A DNA stretch of 37,310 nt from Myxococcales bacterium (GTDB lineage Bacteria > Myxococcota > UBA796 > SXON01). This document shows positions 28,956 to 36,840 of the stretch, in pieces. The first letter of the stretch is position 1. Each line of letters opens with the position of its first letter. Below the pieces are notes generated by a model that made no database searches, was not told the origin of the DNA, and worked only from the letters and a program-made list of their open reading frames with translations. Position numbers and translations under genes: made by a program. The stretch covers positions 1 to 37,310 of the forward strand of contig SHYX01000044.1 of assembly GCA_009692585.1 (NCBI GenBank). The letters are read 5' to 3'.

Positions 28956-30440
28956 CTACTCCTCCGACTTCTTTTTGGCGGTCTTCTTCTTGGGCTTTTC
29001 GTCGGCGGCGACGGCCGGGGCGGCCGCCTCGACGACGGGCTCGGCCTTCTTCTTGGCGACCTTCTTGGCGGGGGCGGGGGACGGCTCCTCGACCGCGGGC
29101 GGGGCGTCCACGACGACGTCGGCCTTCTTCTTGCCCCCCTTCTTGGCGGGCGCGGCCGTGGCTTCGGCGGCGGCATCGTTGTCGCTGATGTACTCGAGGT
29201 CCGCGCGCTCCAAGACCCAGTCGAGGGTGCGCTCTTCGAGCAGGTGTTTCTTCAGGTCGCCGACGGCGCCTTCCTTCTGGAGGTACCCGCGAATCGCCTC
29301 GATCCGCTGGCCGCGGGCATCCGCGATCTCCTGGTACTTCTTCTCCATGTCGGCCGGCGTGACCACGATGTCTTCTTTGCGTGCCACGGCCTCGAGGATG
29401 AGGCCCGCCTTGGCGGCGAACTCGGCGCGGACTCGCAGATCGGCGATCTGTGCATCGCTGTACCGAATGGAGCGTGGGTCGCGACCACGATACGACGCCT
29501 GCACCCCGAGCTCCTCGAGCAGGAGCTTCAGGTTCTTGTCGGTGAGCGCCTCGGGGACCGAGACATCGTGCCCCTTGACCAGCGTCTGGAGCACGTGGAT
29601 CCGGGCCTGGTTGCGCGCCGCCTCGTTGGCGTGGGTTTCCATGTCCATGCGAACGGCGGCGCGCATGGCGTCGGCGCCGCCCTCGAAGCCCGCGGCGGTA
29701 GCGGAGGCGTCGTCCAGCGCGGGCACGCTCTGGACCTGGATGCCGAGCACCGTCACCGTCGCGTCGAAGCTCCGGCCGCGGTTGGCCGCCGTGGCGCTGC
29801 CCTCGGCGATGGTGACCGGACCCGTCTTGGACTCTCCGATCTTCATCCCCATCAACAGGGGCTCGATCCCCGGCCAGTAGCGCTCGGCGCCGGTGTTGAC
29901 CATCGTCCCCGCTTCCAGGACGGTGTCGCCATCCCTGATCTCGGCGAGCACGAAGTCGCCTTGCTGCACGGCACGGCCGGACTCCGCGTCGACCAGGCGG
30001 GCTTGACCCTGCAGCCGACGGCCGACCTCGGCGCCGAGCTGATCGTCGCTGACCGCGGCCAGGGGGTACTTGATCTTAAGGCCCAGGTACTGGCCCAGGT
30101 CGATCTCCGGGCGAACCTGCACGGTGATCGAGAAGTGGAAGTCGCCACTGCCCAGCTCGGTGGACTCTTCGACCTTGGGCTGGCCCAGGAACTCGAGTTC
30201 GGCGGCCGCACCCTGGAACTTCATGTTCATCAGGTCGCTGGCGACTTCACTGCGAATCTGCTTACCGTAGCGGTCCTCGAGCAACTTGCGCGGAATCTTA
30301 CCAGGCCGGAAGCCTGGAATCCGGACCCGCCCGGAGAGGTTGCGAAACGCGAGGTCCAGCTTCTGGGACACCTCGGCGCCGGTGACGGTGAAGCGGAGGC
30401 GCTTCTGGACAGGGGAGACCTGCTCGATCGCGAAAGACAT
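28956..30440 (-). CDS. tig: Trigger factor with a long Lys/Ala-rich tail
   Basis: Trigger factor binds the ribosome exit tunnel and assists folding of nascent chains. The 494-residue protein starts at ATG 30440 ([12 protein letters not shown]); a longer in-frame reading would run through tRNA genes. The ribosome-binding signature GFRPGKIP sits at 43-50, as in E. coli. An FKBP-like middle domain spans about 150-240 and a helical chaperone domain runs to about 425. The last roughly 65 residues are a low-complexity tail of Lys, Ala, Pro and Val blocks such as AKKGGKKK and AKKVAKKK, which resembles histone H1 tails and is not part of the core. The gene follows three tRNA genes and precedes clpP. 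Confidence 0.96.
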   Translation of the reverse strand: MSFAIEQVSPVQKRLRFTVTGAEVSQKLDLAFRNLSGRVRIPGFRPGKIPRKLLEDRYGKQIRSEVASDLMNMKFQGAAAELEFLGQPKVEESTELGSGDFHFSITVQVRPEIDLGQYLGLKIKYPLAAVSDDQLGAEVGRRLQGQARLVDAESGRAVQQGDFVLAEIRDGDTVLEAGTMVNTGAERYWPGIEPLLMGMKIGESKTGPVTIAEGSATAANRGRSFDATVTVLGIQVQSVPALDDASATAAGFEGGADAMRAAVRMDMETHANEAARNQARIHVLQTLVKGHDVSVPEALTDKNLKLLLEELGVQASYRGRDPRSIRYSDAQIADLRVRAEFAAKAGLILEAVARKEDIVVTPADMEKKYQEIADARGQRIEAIRGYLQKEGAVGDLKKHLLEERTLDWVLERADLEYISDNDAAAEATAAPAKKGGKKKADVVVDAPPAVEEPSPAPAKKVAKKKAEPVVEAAAPAVAADEKPKKKTAKKKSEE

Positions 30441-30465
30441 GATGGGTGCGACTCGGGTACGGGGG

Positions 30466-30547
30466 TGCGAGAAGGGGGGGTCGAACCCCCAAGGGTTTCC
30501 CCACCGGATCCTAAGTCCGGCGCGTCTGCCAATTCCGCCATTCTCGC
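30466..30547 (-). tRNA. tRNA-Leu (anticodon TAG)
   Basis: On the minus strand, acceptor GCGAGAA pairs with TTCTCGC. The anticodon stem is CCGGA/TCCGG around loop CTTAGGA, and the variable region is longer than in the neighbours, as expected for class II tRNA. Discriminator A is 30466. CCA is not encoded. It lies 25 bp upstream of tig. Confidence 0.93.
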
Positions 30548-30556
30548 GCGGGTGAG

Positions 30557-30632
30557 TGGTGGGCCCTCCGGGGATCGAACCCGGAACCTGCGGATTAAGA
30601 GTCCGATGCTCTACCAATTGAGCTAAAGGCCC
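30557..30632 (-). tRNA. tRNA-Lys (anticodon CTT)
   Basis: On the minus strand, acceptor GGGCCTT pairs with AGGGCCC. The D stem is GCTC/GAGC, the anticodon loop CTCTTAA, and the T arm CCGGG/CCCGG. Discriminator A and encoded CCA end at 30557. The first pair of the anticodon stem is a mismatch. Confidence 0.93.
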
Positions 30633-30638
30633 GAATGA

Positions 30639-30715
30639 TGGGGTGGATGACGGGACTTGAACCCGCGACCACTGGTGCCACAAACCAGTGCTCTACCAGC
30701 TGAGCTACACCCACC
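30639..30715 (-). tRNA. tRNA-His (anticodon GTG)
   Basis: On the minus strand, the extra G at -1 (30715) faces C73, as tRNA-His requires. Acceptor GTGGGTG pairs with CATCCAC. The anticodon stem CTGGT/ACCAG surrounds loop TTGTGGC. CCA is encoded and ends at 30639. Confidence 0.95.
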
Positions 30716-30727
30716 GTAGCGCCGCGG

Positions 30728-30756
30728 CCTCTAATGCCCGAAAGGCGTGTCGGCAA
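30728..30756 (-). promoter_or_regulatory. Probable promoter of the tRNA-His/Lys/Leu-tig-clpP unit
   Basis: On the minus strand TTGCCG (30756-30751), a 17-nt spacer and TAGAGG (30733-30728) precede tRNA-His by 12 nt. It overlaps the 3' end of the YD-repeat gene. The same boxes and spacing occur before tRNA-Trp (13907-13935). Confidence 0.5.
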
Positions 30757-33700
30757 GCGGTGCGGCCGCAAAGGCCGGGCCGGGAAGCGTCAAACCCGGT
30801 ATTTCTTCGCCCCCGAGGGTGATCTCGGGCCCCACGAGCGCCCGGAGCAGCGCATCGTCGTCGGGCGGCTCCCCCCCCAGCACACACCGCAACACAAAGG
30901 CGCCCACCGGGTCCTCGTCCAGGGTGATGGATCCGTACCCCGCCATCGGGGCGGGCACCGACCGCGCCAGGGACGCCGGCAGCCATGGCAGGCCAGGCGC
31001 CTCCCTGGCCTCCGGACCCCCACCCGGCAGCATCCCCGCGCGCGCGAGCATCGCCAGCGGATCGGTCCAGGCCTCGACGACATCGAACGGGGCTGCGTCC
31101 CAGAAGGCATCGGTCGCCGAGTCGGGGGACGCGAAGGCCGAGGCCGCGGGGCGGAGCTCGGCGGAGGCGGGGACCCAGGGCCACCGATCCGGTGCGGTGC
31201 TCACGCCTGAAAGCGGGTCGTTGGCGCGGAGAAGGTCCACCAGCACCCCACCCGGCAGCACATATCGACCGGCCGGGCCGGTCTCCGCCGCGTCCACAGC
31301 GCGCAACCACCCCGAGGGCCACGGAAGGACGGCCCCCGTCCGCGGCACGAAGGTCGGGTAGCCCCGAGGGTCGGAGAACACGGCGCCACCGGGGCGGGCC
31401 ACCGTCCCGGAGGGGAGCGGCACCCGCACCGCATCGCCAACCGCCAACAGCCCACCCCACCCGACCAGGACGTCGTCCCCCACGCGGCGGAGGCGGCCGA
31501 ATCCGTCGCGCGACACGGCCACCACCCGCGCCCCGAGCGTGAGTTGCACCAGCCTCCCGAGCGCGTCGTGGATCGCGACGGCGGCCCCGGCGCTGCCGTC
31601 GAGTCCGCTGAGGGTGCCGCCGGAGCCCCACCGATAGCGCGCTTCGCCCGCTCGCAGGCTCCAGGGTCCCGGCTGGGCCAACTCGACGGCCTCCGGGCGG
31701 CCGAGCACGTCCGTGCGAATCGTCGTGCCGTCGGGCGCACGGATCCGCCCTGCCTCCCACGCCCACTCCCCCGCCGGCCCGGCTGTCCGCAGCAGGCGTC
31801 CCGACGGGTCTCGCTCCAACTCGGTCGGCGCGGCTCCCCCCAGCCCCACCACCGCACCGGCACGATCGAGTGTCCAGGACGTGCGCCCGATCGGGGCCCC
31901 GTTCATGTCGGAGGCGACGAGCTCGCCGGCGTCGGCGCTCCCGTTCCGGCGAACGAGCGCGCCATCCGCGAGCCGGACCAACTTCAACGCGCCCCCAGGC
32001 TCGTAGTCTGCACCCACGGTGCCCAACCCGCCGACCTCCACCCGGACGACCCTCCCCATGACATCGCGACTCACCGTCCATGTCGTTCCAGCGCTCACCC
32101 GGCTGACACGCCCGCGCAGGTCGCGACCCAACATCATCGCTCCCACCTCGTCGCTCATCCGAGAGATCAGGCCGGCTGTGTCCCGCAACAGCTCTGTCTT
32201 GTGGCCCCGGGCGTCGGCGACGCCGGAGACACGTCCCGCAGTATCCCTCTCCAGGCGCCACTTCTCCGCGCCCGACTCTCCGGCGCGGACCGACTGGACG
32301 CGGCCCGCGGGATCGCGGGTGACCTCGAAGGCCACGTCACCAAGCCCGAACCCGGTGACCCGGCCGCTGCTGTCGCGAGACCAACCGCCGAGCGCACCCG
32401 CTCTCGCGCGCACCTCGCTGACCCGGCCACCCCCGTCGCGCACGATCCGCCATTCGTCGATGTTCCTTATTCTTCCAAGGGTATCTCGCACGATTCGCGT
32501 AGTGTTCCCTGCGGCATCCCTCACGGTGACCAGCCGGCCGGCCGCGTCGCGCGAGAAGCTGGTTGCCCGCCCTTCGGGGTCGCGCAGCCCGGCCAGGCGA
32601 CCGTCGGGGTCCCGGGACCACGTCCACCGGGTGGCCCCGCGCACAATCTGGGTCAGCGCGCCCCCCATGCGCACCACCGTGTACCGCTCCAAGCCGGCGG
32701 TGGTGAATGCCTCCAGGCGGCCGCGCGCCGAGAACCGGAGCTCCCAACGAGCGCCGTTGGGCGCGACCAGGGCCGTGGCGCGACCGCCGCTGTCGCGCTC
32801 GATGAGCCAGACCCCACCCCCGGCGTCGATGAGCTTGACCAGATCGCCCGCCGCGTTGCGCTCCAACCGAAGCTCCCCCTGGGCGCCCACGCTCAGCCGC
32901 TTGGGGCGGCCGGTCTCATCCCAGACCGCGCCCGCCACTTCGCTCCCCCGTCGAAGGAGCCGGACGAGCCCGGCCGTCGCCTGCCGCTCCGTGGACCGAC
33001 CGTCCGGCTCTGCCCGCCGGGTCACCCCGTCGCGTCCGTGGGAAAGCGCCCAGTGGCCGCCCTGCCGATCGCGCAGCCCGGACAACGTCCCCTCCTCCCA
33101 ATCGAGCGCCGCGACCGCATCCCCGCCCTGCCGGACCTCGGTGATGCGTCCGGAGGCGTCGCGACCAATTCCAACTTTGACACCGTCGGCATCCGTCCAG
33201 CCGAGCAGGAGCCCGTCCCGCCATCGCGTCTGCATGCGCGCGCCGGCCGGGTCCTCCACCTCGGTCGTCCCGTCCCCGTGGCTCACCGTCCAGGTCAGGT
33301 CGCCGTGTTGGATGCGCGTGCGAATCCCCAGGACCGCACACCGCCACGAACCGCCGAGGCCGGTGGTGCCGGCCTCGAGCACACGGAGCGAATCCCCCCC
33401 GTCCCAGGCCACCCCTGAGAGGCCGCTCCCATCGTACTCGTAGCCCACCCGGCCCGCGGCGGAGCGGACCGCGTCCAGCCGGTCGCCGGTCCGGTCGTAG
33501 GTCACGGTCCCGCCGGTGGACGCGCGGCCCCCGGTGTCGGTCAGCTCCACGGACACCCCTCCCGACGACATCCCGCGAAAAGCGCCGTCGACGCTGCGGA
33601 GAATTTCCACCCGCCGGCCTTCGGCGCTCCGTGCGATCACGCGCCCCTGTGCGTCCGCTTCGAGCCGACCGTTGACGCTACCCTCGCGCACCGGCCGCCG

Positions 33701-33976
33701 GCCCGGACGCTCCAGGACCCCGTCACGAAGCGTCCAGTCGTCGCTCCAACGCCACCTCAGCCCGTCCCAGACCCGGGCGAGGCGCACGTCCCGCGCGTAC
33801 GGACCGCCGTCGAGGTCGACGACGGCCACCCGGACGCTGCAGTCGGAATCCGAAAAAGCGACCGTCCCCCGCGAGGGGTCCGACAACGGGCCCAGCGTGC
33901 CCCAGCCGAGTGGAAGCGCAAGGGGGTCCGTCGCCAGGGGTGCGGCAGCGACAAAGAAGGCAAACGGAAAGGTCAG
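30731..33976 (-). CDS. Secreted YD-repeat (RHS-like) protein
   Basis: The protein has about two dozen YD/RHS-type repeats from about residue 120 to 800, each with a 'RD..GRV..V' core such as WSRDPDGRLAGLRDPEGR and SRDAAGRLVTVRDAAGN. RHS proteins build a hollow beta-shell around a cargo. The last 250 residues are Pro/Ala/Gly-rich and lack both the usual RHS-core ending (YDP..GRF...DP) and a recognisable toxin; no immunity gene follows, only tRNAs. The start is uncertain. TTG 33886 gives 1051 residues without a leader. Upstream, the open frame encodes TFPFAFFVAAAPLATDP, a good signal peptide, and its only candidate start is CTG 33976, overlapping the preceding stop (CTGA); this gives 1081 residues and is preferred. 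Confidence 0.8.
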   Translation of the reverse strand: MTFPFAFFVAAAPLATDPLALPLGWGTLGPLSDPSRGTVAFSDSDCSVRVAVVDLDGGPYARDVRLARVWDGLRWRWSDDWTLRDGVLERPGRRPVREGSVNGRLEADAQGRVIARSAEGRRVEILRSVDGAFRGMSSGGVSVELTDTGGRASTGGTVTYDRTGDRLDAVRSAAGRVGYEYDGSGLSGVAWDGGDSLRVLEAGTTGLGGSWRCAVLGIRTRIQHGDLTWTVSHGDGTTEVEDPAGARMQTRWRDGLLLGWTDADGVKVGIGRDASGRITEVRQGGDAVAALDWEEGTLSGLRDRQGGHWALSHGRDGVTRRAEPDGRSTERQATAGLVRLLRRGSEVAGAVWDETGRPKRLSVGAQGELRLERNAAGDLVKLIDAGGGVWLIERDSGGRATALVAPNGARWELRFSARGRLEAFTTAGLERYTVVRMGGALTQIVRGATRWTWSRDPDGRLAGLRDPEGRATSFSRDAAGRLVTVRDAAGNTTRIVRDTLGRIRNIDEWRIVRDGGGRVSEVRARAGALGGWSRDSSGRVTGFGLGDVAFEVTRDPAGRVQSVRAGESGAEKWRLERDTAGRVSGVADARGHKTELLRDTAGLISRMSDEVGAMMLGRDLRGRVSRVSAGTTWTVSRDVMGRVVRVEVGGLGTVGADYEPGGALKLVRLADGALVRRNGSADAGELVASDMNGAPIGRTSWTLDRAGAVVGLGGAAPTELERDPSGRLLRTAGPAGEWAWEAGRIRAPDGTTIRTDVLGRPEAVELAQPGPWSLRAGEARYRWGSGGTLSGLDGSAGAAVAIHDALGRLVQLTLGARVVAVSRDGFGRLRRVGDDVLVGWGGLLAVGDAVRVPLPSGTVARPGGAVFSDPRGYPTFVPRTGAVLPWPSGWLRAVDAAETGPAGRYVLPGGVLVDLLRANDPLSGVSTAPDRWPWVPASAELRPAASAFASPDSATDAFWDAAPFDVVEAWTDPLAMLARAGMLPGGGPEAREAPGLPWLPASLARSVPAPMAGYGSITLDEDPVGAFVLRCVLGGEPPDDDALLRALVGPEITLGGEEIPGLTLPGPAFAAAPLADTPFGH

Positions 33977-36765
33977 GGCTTCCCAGAGATCAGGTACCGG
34001 ATCCAGTTCACCGGCCGGTTCGCGGCGTCGAATTCACGCAACGTCGAGGCGCGTGAGTCGTAGTACGACCGCGTCGCGGAGTAGCGCCGGTTCACACCTT
34101 CCCAGAAGTGGAGCACCGTCCGGTCGTGGAACATCGGGTCGAGCGTCGGGGCCCCCACCAGCATCTCGATGAGGCCGGCCCGGCGAAGTGCCGCGATGCG
34201 CGCCTGGGCGATGCTGGCGTCCGAGCCGCCGCCGACGTAGCCGTTGCGCGCCATCAGTGAGGTGCGCACGACGTCGTCCAGGGTCAGCTCGCCGTCTGCC
34301 ACCTGCCAACCACCGGACGGCCCGGTGGGGAAGTCGCCGATGTGGATGAAGCGGGCGCTCCCCGCGTTCGCCTTCCAGGCCGCCGCCGTGGCCGCGAGCC
34401 CCTCCAGGACCATCGCCTGCGGGTAGAGCCGGCGAATCATCTCGGCCTCGCTGGGCGTCGCACAGAGCGCCACCAACGTCTGCTGGTACTCCTCGGGTTC
34501 GGGCGGCGGGACCGCGACGAGCGCGTCGAAGTCCGGCATCCGCGCGACCGAGCGGATGTCGGCGAGGAACCGAAGTCCGTCGGACTGCTCGGGAAGCGCG
34601 TCGATGGCGAAGGTCCCGAACGGCGGGGGCCCGACCACCACGAACTTGCCGGTGCCGACGAGGACGTCGTGGGCACTGTCGAGCACCGCGGTGCGCAGCC
34701 TGTCGCCAGCCGCGACCGCGTTGTCGCCGCCGACCACCTCGCGCGTCCAGGTGGCCATCGTCTCGGCCGTCTGGGGCTTGAGCTTGACGAGCTTGCCGCC
34801 GTCGGCGGTGACGTAGAGCACCTCGACCATCCCCGGGAGACGCCGGAACGAGAGCACCGCCGCGCCGTCCAGCGCCCCGCGCAGCGCGGTGGCGCTCGGG
34901 GATTGGAACCTCGTGAGCGAGGCCGAACTCTCGGCGGCGGTGAGCGCGGCGCGAGCAGCCACTGGGAACGGCGCCGAGCCCGCCAGCCACGCGAGTGAAG
35001 CCACCCGGTAGGCGGCGGCCGCGTCCCAGACGGCCGCGGACTGCTCAGGCGTTGCCTTGCCGGGCACCGCGGAGACACCGGACTGCCAGAGCAGGGTGCT
35101 GGTCTCGTGCCGGTGACTCCAGCCGTGCAACTCGATCGCCGGGGTGACCGAATCGAGCGCGATGCGGACGCGCTCGGCATCGGCGCCGAGCTGCTCCGGA
35201 GTCGGACCGTCGAGCACCAGCACCGGCGTCCAGGGACCGGTGCGCCAACTGGGGACGGCGATCGCCATCACCCCGAAGTCTCGGGCGGCGGTGGCGACGT
35301 CGCCCGCCTGCAACGCGGCCCGCGCACGGGCCCAGCCGGTGAGTCCGGAGCCCGGAGCGCCTGCCTCGGCGTTGATGGCCGCGTTCCACGCCGCGGTGTC
35401 GGGGTGGTCGCCGACGAGGGCCGCGCCGCCGCCGGTGCTCAGGTAGCGGCGCGCCGCCGCTTCTTCGGTGAAGCCGGCCCCGCCGCTGCCCGGCAGCGCG
35501 CCACGATTCGCGAGGGCCGCCCCCCACAGGCGGAGGTCTGGCGACGAGGCGGACGCCGCGCGTTCCCATGCAACCGCCGGGTCGTCGACCCAGCCAGAGG
35601 CGAGCAAGGCGACCAGGGCGGCCCGATCGGGATCCAGCCCCGCGCCCGGAACGACCGCCCCGCCCCGCAACGCCGCAGCCAGCTCGCGCCCGGCGGTCGC
35701 TTCCGGCTCCACGAGCCCGGCGAGCGCGCCGTCGATGCACGGCGCATCCCCAAGAGAGGCACAGGCCAGGGCTAGCTCCCAGCTACCGCGGGCCTTGCTG
35801 CCCGCGCCGGCCGCCGCAATCCGCGCCGCGTCGCGGGCGAGGATGGGCTTTCCAGCCCGGAGGTTCCCGTGTGCCTCCACCGCGGCCAGCGCCGCACCGC
35901 CCTCGGCGTTGGCGGCTTCCTCGGCCTTCTTGCGCAGCTCCGCCGCCGCGGCGGCCACCCGACCGCCCTCCCACGCCGACAAGGCCGCGGGCAAGCCAAG
36001 ATCGAGCGACTGGGCGGCGCCAACCACGTCGCCGCCGGCCATCGCGTCGCGCGCGGTGGCCTCCGCAGCGGCCCAGGCCGTCGTCGCGTCGGGGGCGGCG
36101 CCAAGCGCCAACGGCAGTCCCTGCAGCCGCGCCAGTCCCGCCGGCAGCCGCGCGAGCTCGGCGTTCACCCCCGCCACATCCCCTCGGCCGGCCTTGATCT
36201 TCGCCCGGACCAGCGCCACGCGCCAACCCGCAAGCGCGTCGACCGCGGGATCGATCGCCGTCTTGGGATCCGACCACGCCGCGACGAGCAACGCCGCCGT
36301 CGGGTCGAGTCCCTCAGGGGCCGGTGCGCCCAGGGCGACCGCTCCCGCGACCAGCGCCGCGGCATCGCCCGGCGACACCGCGGCAAGCGCCCGCGCCGCC
36401 ACCAGCGCGTCCGCCGGGCGATTCGCCCCCAGCGCCAGCGCGCCGCGCAGCGCGTGGTGACGGTCCGTACGCCCGCCAATCGCCTGATCCGCAGAGAGCC
36501 GGTCCACCATCCCGCCGAGATCTCCAGCACGCTGCGCAAGCAACTCGACCAGGTCCCAACCCGCGTCATCCTCGGGGTGCGAGGTGAGCCAGCCCTCGGC
36601 GAGCTTCAGCGCGCCCGCCGCGTCCCCCGTGGCGAAGGTGGCGCGCGCGCCCTCGATCCCGGTCTTGGGCGCGACCGGGGGCACCGCGGTCGGGGGTGCG
36701 ACGACGTTGACGGGCTCGTCACCCGTGCAACTCGACAGGGCCAATGACAGGACAGTGAACAGCAT
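33973..36765 (-). CDS. Lipoprotein with TPR-like repeats and a degenerate CHAT-like domain
   Basis: ATG 36765 starts a signal peptide with lipobox LALSSC; an upstream start adds 24 polar residues and was rejected. The 930-residue protein has a long Ala-rich helical region (about 40-590) with TPR-like units such as FATGDAAGALKLAEGWL and ALQAGDVATAARDFG. Residues about 600-900 follow the CHAT (caspase-like) layout: VLSFRRLPGMVEVLYVTADGG, KFVVVGPPPFGTFAIDALP (usual 'L.I.P.G.L..LPF.AL'), ARFIHIGDF and DGELTLDDVV. At the catalytic positions, His808 lies in HIGDF instead of ATHG, and ARNGYVGG (839-846) replaces the SACETG Cys motif. It is probably a non-proteolytic CHAT-like fold. It overlaps the YD-repeat gene by 4 bp. 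Confidence 0.75.
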   Translation of the reverse strand: MLFTVLSLALSSCTGDEPVNVVAPPTAVPPVAPKTGIEGARATFATGDAAGALKLAEGWLTSHPEDDAGWDLVELLAQRAGDLGGMVDRLSADQAIGGRTDRHHALRGALALGANRPADALVAARALAAVSPGDAAALVAGAVALGAPAPEGLDPTAALLVAAWSDPKTAIDPAVDALAGWRVALVRAKIKAGRGDVAGVNAELARLPAGLARLQGLPLALGAAPDATTAWAAAEATARDAMAGGDVVGAAQSLDLGLPAALSAWEGGRVAAAAAELRKKAEEAANAEGGAALAAVEAHGNLRAGKPILARDAARIAAAGAGSKARGSWELALACASLGDAPCIDGALAGLVEPEATAGRELAAALRGGAVVPGAGLDPDRAALVALLASGWVDDPAVAWERAASASSPDLRLWGAALANRGALPGSGGAGFTEEAAARRYLSTGGGAALVGDHPDTAAWNAAINAEAGAPGSGLTGWARARAALQAGDVATAARDFGVMAIAVPSWRTGPWTPVLVLDGPTPEQLGADAERVRIALDSVTPAIELHGWSHRHETSTLLWQSGVSAVPGKATPEQSAAVWDAAAAYRVASLAWLAGSAPFPVAARAALTAAESSASLTRFQSPSATALRGALDGAAVLSFRRLPGMVEVLYVTADGGKLVKLKPQTAETMATWTREVVGGDNAVAAGDRLRTAVLDSAHDVLVGTGKFVVVGPPPFGTFAIDALPEQSDGLRFLADIRSVARMPDFDALVAVPPPEPEEYQQTLVALCATPSEAEMIRRLYPQAMVLEGLAATAAAWKANAGSARFIHIGDFPTGPSGGWQVADGELTLDDVVRTSLMARNGYVGGGSDASIAQARIAALRRAGLIEMLVGAPTLDPMFHDRTVLHFWEGVNRRYSATRSYYDSRASTLREFDAANRPVNWIRYLISGKP

Positions 36766-36840
36766 GCGGGTCAATCCTCGCTCGAAGCGCGGGTACGCTA
36801 CCACAAGCGGACACCCTCGCGTGAGCGCCACGCCCACCGT

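Noticed and set aside
30230..30541. Minus-strand frame beginning MAELADAPDLGSGG
   Set aside because: This is the sense reading of tRNA-Leu running into tig, another common false protein.
30441..30683. N-terminal extension of trigger factor through the tRNA genes
   Set aside because: The sequence is tRNA, and trigger factor homology starts at ATG 30440.
30731..31500. A C-terminal toxin domain in the YD-repeat protein
   Set aside because: The tail is Pro/Ala/Gly-rich with no recognisable nuclease or other toxin motif, and no immunity-like gene follows.
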